Below, in pieces: positions 15,990 to 23,377 of a stretch of 64,000 nucleotides of DNA; the first letter of the stretch is position 1; each line of letters begins with the position of its first letter. The DNA is from Archangium sp. GTDB taxonomy: Bacteria; Myxococcota; Myxococcia; Myxococcales; Myxococcaceae. A model generated the notes under the pieces. It made no database searches. It was not told the origin of the DNA and was given only the letters and a program-made list of their open reading frames with translations. The position numbers were made by a program, and so were the translations under genes. The stretch lies in NCBI GenBank assembly GCA_022843845.1, contig JALHMW010000002.1, positions 155,559 through 219,558 on the forward strand, read 5' to 3'.

Positions 15990-16894
15990 GTCCCCGACTC
16001 CCGGCCGCCGGGCCAGTTCTCCTTGAAGAAGGTCACCTTGAACGACGCGTTCCAGCACTCGACCTTCGTCGCGCCACGGTAGTTGCCTTCGCCGACCGTC
16101 GCGATCGAGATGCCGGCCCCGTCTGCGCGCCACTTGCTGATCACGTCGAGCCGCGTGGTGTTCACGTCGGTCGTCTTCAGCGAGAAGCCCATCGCGCCAG
16201 AGCCGTCTTCCGCGCGCTTCGCGGCATAGCCGAGTGACGAGAAGCCGCTCGTGTTGCCGGGCGTGAAGGTGAAGGCCAGCGTCGAGGTGTTGGGAAAGCT
16301 CGAGGTGACGTAGCCGAGCTGGATCGAGTCGAGCTGGTTGAACGGCTCGCCGAGCTTGAGCTGATCGCGGAAGTCCTTCACTGGCACTTCGATCTGCCCC
16401 ATGCCCTTGCGCACCGTCTCTGCCGAGGCCTGGAACGCGCCACGCACCACGTCGAAGAAGGCGGGAGTCCCGAGCCTCCGGGCCTGTAGCTTCCATCCGT
16501 ACGTGTCCTGCGGTTCGGTGCCGATGAGGGCGATGGTCACCTGGAACTCGAAGCCCGGGTTGTCCTTCGCGGTGAACGGACCCCAGGTGCGTGACTCGCC
16601 GTCGCGGCTCGTCGGAGGCACGGCGCGCACCGTGTCGAGCACACCGAGGAAGAAGTCGAGCAGCCCGTTGAAGTCGGTGACTGCCTTCTTCGTCTCGGCG
16701 AAGGCCTGCGAGGGCTCGCCCGCGTTGAGGCCGTCGCTGCGCGAGAGCGGCTGCGTGCTGGTCGCCGAGGCCGGCAACTTCGCCGAGAGCGCCGCGCGCG
16801 AGGGCAGGGCGGCGACGAACTCGAGATCGCGGTTCGACCAGGTGCCGCCGCATGCGGTGAGCGCCAGGACGGTGAAGAGGAGGAGGAGTCTCAT
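15956..16894 (-). CDS. Lipoprotein B, paralogue of lipoprotein A, last gene of sigma-caspase operon
   Basis: The 312-residue protein has a clear lipoprotein signal (LALTAC, Cys15). No known family is recognised. It is clearly related to the protein at 19858-20808. Both share a PPTS...WGP.T......F.F.VT segment in the first half. Both share a C-terminal V.S.W...GAG.S.A pattern followed by ECW and a final cysteine, suggesting a disulphide. The start lies four bases after the caspase-like gene stop, so the two are surely co-transcribed. It is probably anchored to the outer membrane and may bind or shield the barrel protein encoded next to it; this is inference. Confidence 0.8.
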   Translation of the reverse strand: MRLLLLFTVLALTACGGTWSNRDLEFVAALPSRAALSAKLPASATSTQPLSRSDGLNAGEPSQAFAETKKAVTDFNGLLDFFLGVLDTVRAVPPTSRDGESRTWGPFTAKDNPGFEFQVTIALIGTEPQDTYGWKLQARRLGTPAFFDVVRGAFQASAETVRKGMGQIEVPVKDFRDQLKLGEPFNQLDSIQLGYVTSSFPNTSTLAFTFTPGNTSGFSSLGYAAKRAEDGSGAMGFSLKTTDVNTTRLDVISKWRADGAGISIATVGEGNYRGATKVECWNASFKVTFFKENWPGGRESGTQADCVSIEGL

Positions 16895-16898
16895 GGCA

Positions 16899-18536
16899 TC
16901 AGTCCCTGAACTCGTAGTTCAACATCAGGCCGACCTCGGCGAAGCCCAGGCTGCGGGTCTCGTCGACGTTGTAGAGGAGGTAATGCACGCGCCCGCGAGC
17001 GACGAGGCCGAAGCTGCGGCCGAGGCGGTACTTCAGGCCCGCCACCACGCCCGGGCTCATCGTCGTGAAGCTCTGTCGCGGGAAAATCGCCTCGTCGAAC
17101 TCGCGGTTCATGATGCTGAGGCCGAGCCGCGCGCCGAGGAACGGCACCCACGTGCCCTCTTCGTTCCATTCGTAGAAGAGCGAGGTGCCGACGGTGATGA
17201 GCGAGTAGCGGTAGCCGGCCGGTGAGCCCAGCCGCGGACTCGCCACCACGCCGGTCGACCAGCCGTACTGCCCGTCGAAGCTCCACGCGAAGCCGCGGCC
17301 GAAGAAGTTGTGCACCGTCGCCTCGCCGCCCACCATCGGCGCCGAAGGGAACAACCCGCCTGACGCCGTCGGAGCGTCGAAGATCGCCTGGTATTGCCCG
17401 CTCGCCGAGATGCTCCAGTGGCGGCTGTAGACGGTGGTGAGGCCGGTGCCCTTGACGGGATCGTCGGAGAACTTCGCGTTCTTGAGCTCGTTCTCGTTGA
17501 GCGTGGAGATCTGCCCGTCGGCGATGCGCACTTCTCCCACACGCAGTCGATCGGTCAGCCGACGCTTCACCGTGTACGTGCCGGGAGAGAGCGCGATCAT
17601 GCGCTCGGGTTCCGTCTTGGTGATCTCGGCGACCACCACGCCGCGCCTGTCGATGAGAAAGTACGTGCCCGGCGGTGCGTCGCCGGGAATTCGCAGGCCC
17701 TCGTTGCGCTGCACGACGTCGGTGAGCATGAGATCGCCGTTGCCAGCGAGATCGAAGCTGAAGGTCGGGTGCTGTGGCCCCGCGGCGCTGTCGGCCGTCG
17801 ACGCGACCGTGCGCTCGTAGGCATACGCGTACGCCTCCGCGAGGCTGACGCGCCCATCGCCGTTCTGATCGGCGCTGCCGAGGAGCCCGCTGGCGAGGTG
17901 GTACGAGAAGTAGCTCGCGCCGATCGCGTCCGACTCCTGGGAGTCTTCGTCTGACGCGCTCGAGGTGAGAATCACCAGCCCCTTCGCAGCGCGCGTCGCG
18001 TCGGTCTCGACCTCGAACGCCGGCGCCTTGCGGACGCCCTTGGTGCGGGTGAGCGACCCCGAGCGGCACGCATCGAACACCGCGACCCGCATGTCGGTCG
18101 GCCCCTGCGCGAGGCGGGCCTTCACCGACTCCATCGGCAGCTTCGTGTTCCCGAGCCGCAGCGCGCCGTCCTTCGCGTGGCCCGAGTAATAGAAGAACAG
18201 CGACGTGCGATCGCCTCGGGTGCGCGCGTCACGGGCGCGGCGCTCCAGCTCAGAGAGCGCGGTGAGCACGTCGTCGGACGAGTCATTGACGAGCAGCATC
18301 GCGTCGCTCTGTGCGGTGCCGCCGAGGCGCAGCATGACGTCGTGCATTCGCCGCGCATCATCGGCGGCGTAGAGGAGCGGCCGGGTGCCCTCGCCACCTT
18401 CGTTGTTGCCGACGAAGAGCGCGAAGCGACGAAGCGGGCCGGTCGCCGGAGCGTCTGCCAGGGCCGTCGACGCAACCAGACACGCCAGCAGGACGTGCCG
18501 CGCTCGAACGAACGACGCTGGCAGGGAAGGAGTCAC
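16899..18536 (-). CDS. Exported caspase-like (C14) protease with EF-hand-like loop and C-terminal outer-membrane beta-barrel
   Basis: The product is 545 residues from the GTG at 18536, which overlaps the anti-sigma stop (GTGA). Residues 1-28 are a signal peptide ending ALADA. Residues about 36-245 form a caspase/metacaspase domain: opening RRFALFVGNNEG and YAADDARRMHDVM, catalytic His120 (FFYYSGHAKDG) and Cys157 (VAVFDACRSGSL). Residues 223-234 (DQNGDGRVSLAE) look like a single EF-hand calcium loop. A short PEGA-like linker (about 285-340, PGTYTVKRRLTDRLRVGEV) leads to about 180 residues of alternating aromatic/hydrophobic strands ending in NYEFRD, a typical outer-membrane barrel end. A much longer open frame upstream (to 19067) runs antisense-like through the anti-sigma gene and is rejected. 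The operon is controlled by an ECF sigma factor. Confidence 0.85.
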   Translation of the reverse strand: MTPSLPASFVRARHVLLACLVASTALADAPATGPLRRFALFVGNNEGGEGTRPLLYAADDARRMHDVMLRLGGTAQSDAMLLVNDSSDDVLTALSELERRARDARTRGDRTSLFFYYSGHAKDGALRLGNTKLPMESVKARLAQGPTDMRVAVFDACRSGSLTRTKGVRKAPAFEVETDATRAAKGLVILTSSASDEDSQESDAIGASYFSYHLASGLLGSADQNGDGRVSLAEAYAYAYERTVASTADSAAGPQHPTFSFDLAGNGDLMLTDVVQRNEGLRIPGDAPPGTYFLIDRRGVVVAEITKTEPERMIALSPGTYTVKRRLTDRLRVGEVRIADGQISTLNENELKNAKFSDDPVKGTGLTTVYSRHWSISASGQYQAIFDAPTASGGLFPSAPMVGGEATVHNFFGRGFAWSFDGQYGWSTGVVASPRLGSPAGYRYSLITVGTSLFYEWNEEGTWVPFLGARLGLSIMNREFDEAIFPRQSFTTMSPGVVAGLKYRLGRSFGLVARGRVHYLLYNVDETRSLGFAEVGLMLNYEFRD

Positions 18537-19303
18537 GGCTTGAGGAACGTGCGGTGGAACTGCTCTCCGGGCAACGGGAGACTCCCGAGCTTCGTGAGAT
18601 CGCCGCGCGCGTCTTGGTAGGCGAGCTGCAGCGGCGCGGCGAGCTGGTCGAGCGTCAGGGGCGACGCCGAGAGGACGATCACGACGTGTTCGAGGCCTTT
18701 GCCCGTGAACTCGAGGCTCTCCGGCAGCCACATCGTGTCCTTCGAGGCGCCGATCGCGAGGCTGCGGCCGTTGTCGACGTAGATCGGGGTGATCTCGCCC
18801 GCGTCGTCGATGCTCGCCACCAGCGCGTACTTCCACGCCTCGGGCGCGATGCCGATGCGGACCCGCTCCCCGGGCGCGAGCGCTTCGGGCACGCCCGAGT
18901 TCTCCGAAGCGGCGCGCTGCGGGCCGACGCCAGCGACGACGACCGAGACCGCTGCGCCACCCTTGAGGCGGTTCGTGGTGCCCGCCGGCTCGACCTGCGA
19001 CAGCACCAGCTGCGCACCGACGATCACCGTCAGCCCTGCCGCGAGCGCCATCACGACGCTCGGCCACTGCCGACGCACCACCGGCTTGCTCGCCTCGCGT
19101 GCCGCGCGCTCCACGCCGGCCGCGAACCGGTCGAACGAGATCTCCTGCTCGAACTGCTGCTGCTCAGAGGCGAACGACGCCAGCGCGGCCTTGCACACGT
19201 CACAGGCCTGCGCGTGCTGGGTCGCTTCATCGCCCACCGCCTCGCCCGCGTGCAGGCGGCGCAGCGTCATCACTCCAGGGTGCTTCAACGCGGTCGCGCT
19301 CAT
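18533..19303 (-). CDS. Membrane anti-sigma factor with zinc finger and periplasmic DUF4384-like domain
   Basis: The 256-residue product begins with a ZAS zinc-binding anti-sigma motif (H30-x3-C34-x2-C37; QHAQACDVC). A single transmembrane helix follows at about 82-101. The periplasmic part of about 150 residues (GERVRIGIAPEAWKYALVASIDDAGEITPIYVD) resembles DUF4384. It probably binds the ECF sigma factor encoded just upstream and senses an envelope signal with its outer domain. ATGA overlap with the sigma gene and GTGA overlap with the caspase-like gene make this a coupled trio. Confidence 0.85.
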   Translation of the reverse strand: MSATALKHPGVMTLRRLHAGEAVGDEATQHAQACDVCKAALASFASEQQQFEQEISFDRFAAGVERAAREASKPVVRRQWPSVVMALAAGLTVIVGAQLVLSQVEPAGTTNRLKGGAAVSVVVAGVGPQRAASENSGVPEALAPGERVRIGIAPEAWKYALVASIDDAGEITPIYVDNGRSLAIGASKDTMWLPESLEFTGKGLEHVVIVLSASPLTLDQLAAPLQLAYQDARGDLTKLGSLPLPGEQFHRTFLKP

Positions 19304-19845
19304 GCCACTCCTCCGTCGCCTTCCCGCATCGCCTGGCCCGTCGCCTCGGTGAACGCGTTGAGCCGCTTTCGAATCGTCGGCACCGAGCGGCCCAGCAACC
19401 CGGCGACCTCTTCGAGGGTCAGATCGTCGACCCAGTAGTGAATGACCGCCAGCTGCGTCTCGGGGTCGAACGCCTTCAAGGAGCGGCGGACGAGATCGCG
19501 GGCCTCCATGCTGCCGGGGCCTCCATGCGCTTCGCCCTTCACGCGCTCCATCGATTCGTACTGGTCGTGCCACGCGGCGCGCTTCTCGCGCAGCACGTTG
19601 AGGCAGTGGTTCGTCGAGATCTTGAGCAGCCAGGTGAGGGGAGAGGCTTCACCGCGGAAGCTCGTCTCGTTCGACATCGCCCTGGCGAACACATCCTGCA
19701 TGGCGTCCTCGGCTGCGCTCGAGTCCTTCAGCAAGTAGCGGCACCGTTGGAAGACGGCGCCGCCGTACGTCGAATACAGCTCCTTCAGCCACGCCCGCCC
19801 GGCGCTCCTTCCACCATCGATGACCTCGAACGCCGGGCGGCTCAT
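19300..19845 (-). CDS. ECF-family RNA polymerase sigma factor
   Basis: The 181-residue product has region 2 (YGGAVFQRCRYLLKDSSAAEDAMQDVFARAM, with the usual AED..QDVF pattern) and region 4 (LTLEEVAGLLGRSVPTIRKRLNAF, a helix-turn-helix). It is a group-IV sigma factor for an envelope response. It is coupled to the anti-sigma gene and follows lipoprotein A by 12 bases. Its own promoter target was not identified. By analogy with other ECF units it should activate its own operon. Confidence 0.93.
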   Translation of the reverse strand: MSRPAFEVIDGGRSAGRAWLKELYSTYGGAVFQRCRYLLKDSSAAEDAMQDVFARAMSNETSFRGEASPLTWLLKISTNHCLNVLREKRAAWHDQYESMERVKGEAHGGPGSMEARDLVRRSLKAFDPETQLAVIHYWVDDLTLEEVAGLLGRSVPTIRKRLNAFTEATGQAMREGDGGVA

Positions 19846-19857
19846 GGAGTCTCTTCG

Positions 19858-20808
19858 TTACGGCGCGTACTCGGCAGTCGGGAACGCGCAGACCGTCTCG
19901 GCACCGTACGTCAACGCGGGGTCCCACGAGGAGGTGACGAAGCGCGACGCGAAGCCCGTGTCCCAGCACTCGGACGCAGTGGCCGGGCCGGTCAGGTCGC
20001 CGCCGGTGGCGCGCGCGTCACTTCGGCCCGCACCAGTCTGCAGCCAGCGGCTCTTCACGGTCAGCACCTCGATGCCAGGGCCCTGCACCCAGTTCTTGTT
20101 CATGCGGAACTTGAACTCGCCGCCGTTGCCCGGCTGCTCCCGGTAGTTGTAGTTCACGTCGACGAGCGCGCCCGTCTCACCGTCGCGCACCTTCTGGAAG
20201 ATGGCGTCGATCGCCACGTCAGCGCCAGCGGTGAGCTTCGAGTAGGTGTAGCTCGCGGTGCCGACGTTGCCGTCGTTCTCGGGCAGCTCCTTCGCCTTGT
20301 CCCAGTCGAGCAGGAAGGTGCCGCTGCCGAGCTTGTCGCCGGTCGCGACGTGCGAGCCCGAGAGGATCGAGCGGTACTTCGCGTCAGCCTCGGTCTTGCC
20401 CTTCGCCTCGAGCAGATAGGTGAACTGGTTCTGGGCCGTCATCGTCACGGTGAACTTGAAGGTGTTCGGCGAGAGCGCGTCGGTGTGCGGGCCCCAGACG
20501 GCGACGTTGTTCGTCACCGAGGTGGGCGGGTACTCGGCGATCTTCTGCACCAGCGTCAGCACTGCGCCGCCAGCGCCGTTGACCGTCGACGTCACCCCGC
20601 GCGTCAGCTTGTAGAACTCGGCGATCTGGCCTTCGAGGCCGTCGCGACGCTGGCCTTCGCCGGTGAGCGCCGTCTTGTTCTCGGGCAGGTTGAGCTTCAC
20701 CGTCTCCTGCTTCGGGAAGCCGTTGCGGAACGGCTCGCCCTTGTCGACGCCACAGCCGGTGATCGCCAGTCCCGCCACAGCCACCGCTGCCATCATCACT
20801 CGCTTCAT
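19858..20808 (-). CDS. Lipoprotein A, paralogue of lipoprotein B, first gene of sigma-caspase operon
   Basis: The 316-residue product from the ATG at 20808 has a lipoprotein signal (LAITGC, Cys19) and a GGAG ribosome site. The frame is open to 20910, but the upstream extension is not signal-like. No named family is recognised. It is homologous to the protein at 15956-16894: it shares YPPTS...VWGPHT, then F.F.VT, and near the end VKSRW...GAG and ATASECW with a final Cys. It probably heads the operon that continues into the sigma factor; the two paralogues bracket the sigma/anti-sigma/caspase core. Confidence 0.82.
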   Translation of the reverse strand: MKRVMMAAVAVAGLAITGCGVDKGEPFRNGFPKQETVKLNLPENKTALTGEGQRRDGLEGQIAEFYKLTRGVTSTVNGAGGAVLTLVQKIAEYPPTSVTNNVAVWGPHTDALSPNTFKFTVTMTAQNQFTYLLEAKGKTEADAKYRSILSGSHVATGDKLGSGTFLLDWDKAKELPENDGNVGTASYTYSKLTAGADVAIDAIFQKVRDGETGALVDVNYNYREQPGNGGEFKFRMNKNWVQGPGIEVLTVKSRWLQTGAGRSDARATGGDLTGPATASECWDTGFASRFVTSSWDPALTYGAETVCAFPTAEYAP

Positions 20809-21004
20809 TGGTGTGTCTCCCAGGGTGTGCCCGGTGTGTCCGGGTTCGCAGGCATGGACACAGCCCTGTCGGGAAACAGAAAGCGCGGCGGGCAGCTGCT
20901 TCAATGGCACTGTGATTCCCTAGACTTGCGTCGATGAAATGAGGTGCTCCGGGGGTTACCTGTGGAGTATTCGCACCCACCCATCACTGTCAGGGAGTTC
21001 TCCA
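20809..21004. other. Divergent intergenic region between lipoprotein A and M48 protease genes
   Basis: About 195 bases must hold the promoters of the sigma-caspase operon (minus) and of the M48 gene (plus). Three GGTGTG repeats occur at 20809-20850. On the minus strand GGGAATC (about 20914-20920) vaguely recalls the GGAAC -35 of ECF promoters, but no convincing -10 was seen. No coding sequence recognised. Confidence 0.3.
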
Positions 21005-21805
21005 ATGCGTTTTGCCGCCCTCATCGCCGTCGTCGTCTTCAGCTCGTGTACTGCCATGCAGCGTCGTCAGACGGAGCAGGTCGTCGCCTCGACGCTCATC
21101 ACCGACTCGCAGGAGACCGAGCTCGGCTTCCAGGTGCACGAGGAGCTGAAGAAGGAGAACACGAAGTTCCTCGAGAACCCCGACGTCGGCTTCTACGTGG
21201 GCGGGCTGGTGAACAAGCTCAAGCCCTTTGCCGATCAGGATCGCCCGGGCGTGAACTGGCAGTACTTCGTGATCGACGATCCCAAGACGGTGAACGCCTT
21301 CGCGACGCCGGGTGGCCGCATCTACGTCTACACGGGCCTGCTGCTCGAGGCGGAGAACGAGGCCGAGATCGTCGGCGTGCTGGGCCATGAGCTTGGCCAC
21401 GTGGTGGCGCGTCACTCGGCGCGGCAGCTCGTCGCGGCAAAGGGGCTCGAGACGGTCGGCGCGATGGCGCTCGGCAAGGACCCGGCCGACGTGGCGATCC
21501 TCGCGGCCGGGCTGATCGGCAAGGGCTCCATCATGGCGTACGGCCGCGACATGGAGCTCGAGTCCGATCACTACGGCGCGAAGTACGCCAACGCGGCTGG
21601 GTACGCGCCGCAGGGCCTCGCGTCGTTCTTCGAGAAGCTGAAGGCGAAGGGCGAGCTGCCGGGCTTCATGACGTTCCTGTCGACCCACCCGGCGAACACC
21701 GAGCGCATCGAGAAGATCAACGCGCAGATCGCCAGCGAGGGGCTGCAGAGCAAGGAGCTCGGCGTCGCGTCGCTGAAGGCGATTCAGGCGAAGATCCCCC
21801 GGTAA
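21005..21805 (+). CDS. M48-family zinc metalloprotease, lipoprotein
   Basis: The 266-residue product has a lipoprotein signal (VVFSSC, Cys15) and the M48 catalytic motif H128-E129-L-G-H132 (GVLGHELGHVVARHSARQL). The third ligand lies in the MELESDHYGAKYA segment. The TPGGRIYVYTGLL segment before the active site and the C-terminal STHPANTERIEKI are typical of the BepA/YfgC/LoiP-like periplasmic proteases that control outer-membrane protein quality. The ATG at 21005 is preceded by AGGGAG; the frame is open from 20939, but the upstream part lacks a signal. Confidence 0.92.
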   Translation: MRFAALIAVVVFSSCTAMQRRQTEQVVASTLITDSQETELGFQVHEELKKENTKFLENPDVGFYVGGLVNKLKPFADQDRPGVNWQYFVIDDPKTVNAFATPGGRIYVYTGLLLEAENEAEIVGVLGHELGHVVARHSARQLVAAKGLETVGAMALGKDPADVAILAAGLIGKGSIMAYGRDMELESDHYGAKYANAAGYAPQGLASFFEKLKAKGELPGFMTFLSTHPANTERIEKINAQIASEGLQSKELGVASLKAIQAKIPR

Positions 21806-21817
21806 GGCGCTTCGATG

Positions 21818-21847
21818 CGCCGCGAAGTCCCGGGGCCTTTCGCGGCG
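21818..21847. terminator. Bidirectional hairpin between M48 gene and convergent lipoprotein gene
   Basis: A perfect nine-pair stem CGCCGCGAA / TTCGCGGCG with a 12-base GC-rich loop lies 13 bases after the M48 stop and 22 bases after the end of the convergent gene at 21869. There is no T tract on either side, so it may rely on other factors or act as a 3' end stabiliser. Confidence 0.6.
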
Positions 21848-21868
21848 TGAATCCCTCGCCGTTCACGT

Positions 21869-23248
21869 TCACCGCAGACGACCGACGAAGCCGCCGCGAA
21901 TCCGGTATGGCTTCGAGGTCAGGCAGGGCTGGCCGAGGCGCTGGGCGTTCTTGAGCTCGTCTTCGTAGACGGTGCCTTCGAACGTGCCGCCGATCAGCGC
22001 GCCCTCGGTGTCGCCAAAATCCGTGAGCGTCACGGCCACGCCAGCCTGGGTGCAGGTCTCGGTCAGGACGCAGACGCCCGACGCGTTGCTGCGCTCCCAA
22101 TACGTCTGGTCGTAGGTGAAGGTGCGGCGCGGCGAGAAGCTGATGGCGTGATCATCGACGAGGTTCGGGCCGCAGCCCTTGACGGTGAAGGCTCCGGCTC
22201 GCGGTCGGACCAGGTCGAGGTTGAAGGTCCACGGCGCGGCGCTCGAGTACCCGATGCCGAGCACCGAGTTGCTCGGCCGCCGATCGAAAGCGAAGACGGG
22301 CGGCACCTCGGTGCTCGACTCGTAGCGCTGACCATCGAACTCCACCCACAGGCCGTCCTTCTGAATACGAATCTCCTTCACCAGGAGCAGCTTCTCGGTG
22401 CGCTTCTCGAGCACGGTGACGATCTCGACGCTGACGGTGACGGGGTTCTGCGCCGGAACGCGATCGGGGGCCGTGTACACCGCGCCGAGGCCATCGGGCT
22501 GGAGCATGCCTTCACCGACCAGCCGCCACTCCTTCGCCTCAAAGTCGAGCACCTTGTTCGTGAACGGTTCGGCGAGGGGCGCGAGGTCTTCTTCGGCGAC
22601 CGTGAGGGGCGCGAGGTAGTCGTCATCGTTCTCAGGCGAGATGAACCCGAACGGCGCCAGGTACTCGCCCTCGGAGGAGCTCTGAAAGCCGGCGACCCTC
22701 ACGGTGGCGGTGCCGCGAGGTTCGACCACGGTCGAGCTGGTGTCGAGGCGCAGATCGATGAAGCGCCCCGTGCCCCAATCGCTGAAGCTCGACAGCGCCA
22801 CCGTGATGGCCGTGCCCGAGGCGTCGATGCTGCGCTTGAGCACCGGGCGCCATCGCCCATCGGTCTGGGTCACCACCCACAGCGAATCCAGAGCGCTACC
22901 GCCGAGCTGATCCTTCGAGGGTCGCATGGTGAGCCTCGAGGGCTTCGTGAAGCGCTGGCCCGAAGGCCCGAGTCGAACCGCGAGGCCGTTGATGCCCAGC
23001 GGCGCGGTGTTGGTGATGGGCTGCATCGTCAAGGTCGTCGGCTCGGCGAGCGCTCCTTGCGGGACGTCGAGGGTGACGCGCCCATCGGCTGAGCTGAGCG
23101 TTCCGCCCATGGGGCCGATGAGGGCCGACGTCGGCGCGCCGGTCGGCTCACCTGGTGCAGTCACCACCGGTTCGGCCAGGCTTCGACGGTCTGGAGGACA
23201 CGCAGTGCAGGCGGCGATGACGACCACGAAGACGAAACGGCGAAGCAT
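21869..23248 (-). CDS. ZU5-like domain lipoprotein of unknown function
   Basis: The 459-residue product from the ATG at 23248 has a lipoprotein leader with two possible cysteines (IAACTAC). Residues about 45-110 match a ZU5-like domain (IGPMGGTLSSADGRVTLDVP, then GAL...TTLTMQPI), common in large secreted proteins of Myxococcota. The rest includes an Ig-like beta region and a cysteine-containing C-terminal domain (CGPNL, CVLTETC, CLTSKPY). No enzymatic motif is seen. It is probably a surface or periplasmic structural/binding protein. Confidence 0.75.
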   Translation of the reverse strand: MLRRFVFVVVIAACTACPPDRRSLAEPVVTAPGEPTGAPTSALIGPMGGTLSSADGRVTLDVPQGALAEPTTLTMQPITNTAPLGINGLAVRLGPSGQRFTKPSRLTMRPSKDQLGGSALDSLWVVTQTDGRWRPVLKRSIDASGTAITVALSSFSDWGTGRFIDLRLDTSSTVVEPRGTATVRVAGFQSSSEGEYLAPFGFISPENDDDYLAPLTVAEEDLAPLAEPFTNKVLDFEAKEWRLVGEGMLQPDGLGAVYTAPDRVPAQNPVTVSVEIVTVLEKRTEKLLLVKEIRIQKDGLWVEFDGQRYESSTEVPPVFAFDRRPSNSVLGIGYSSAAPWTFNLDLVRPRAGAFTVKGCGPNLVDDHAISFSPRRTFTYDQTYWERSNASGVCVLTETCTQAGVAVTLTDFGDTEGALIGGTFEGTVYEDELKNAQRLGQPCLTSKPYRIRGGFVGRLR

Positions 23249-23377
23249 GGTGCCCCCTGAGAAAAAAACGTCAGCGTCGTAGCACGACACGTCGACGGCG
23301 TGGGCTGCGCTCACCTTCGCTGTTGGCGCCAGCGTCGATGCGGCTCGGCCTCGACGGGGACGTTGCGTCGGCACCGC

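Noticed and set aside
18537..19067. Upstream extension of the caspase-like protein to 722 codons
   Set aside because: The extension is Arg/Gly-rich, lies inside the anti-sigma gene in another frame, and the real signal peptide starts at the GTG at 18536.
20905..20919. Sigma-54-like TGGCAC-N5-TTCC upstream of the M48 gene
   Set aside because: The essential -12 GC is CC, and the M48 gene is not a typical sigma-54 target; kept only as a chance match.
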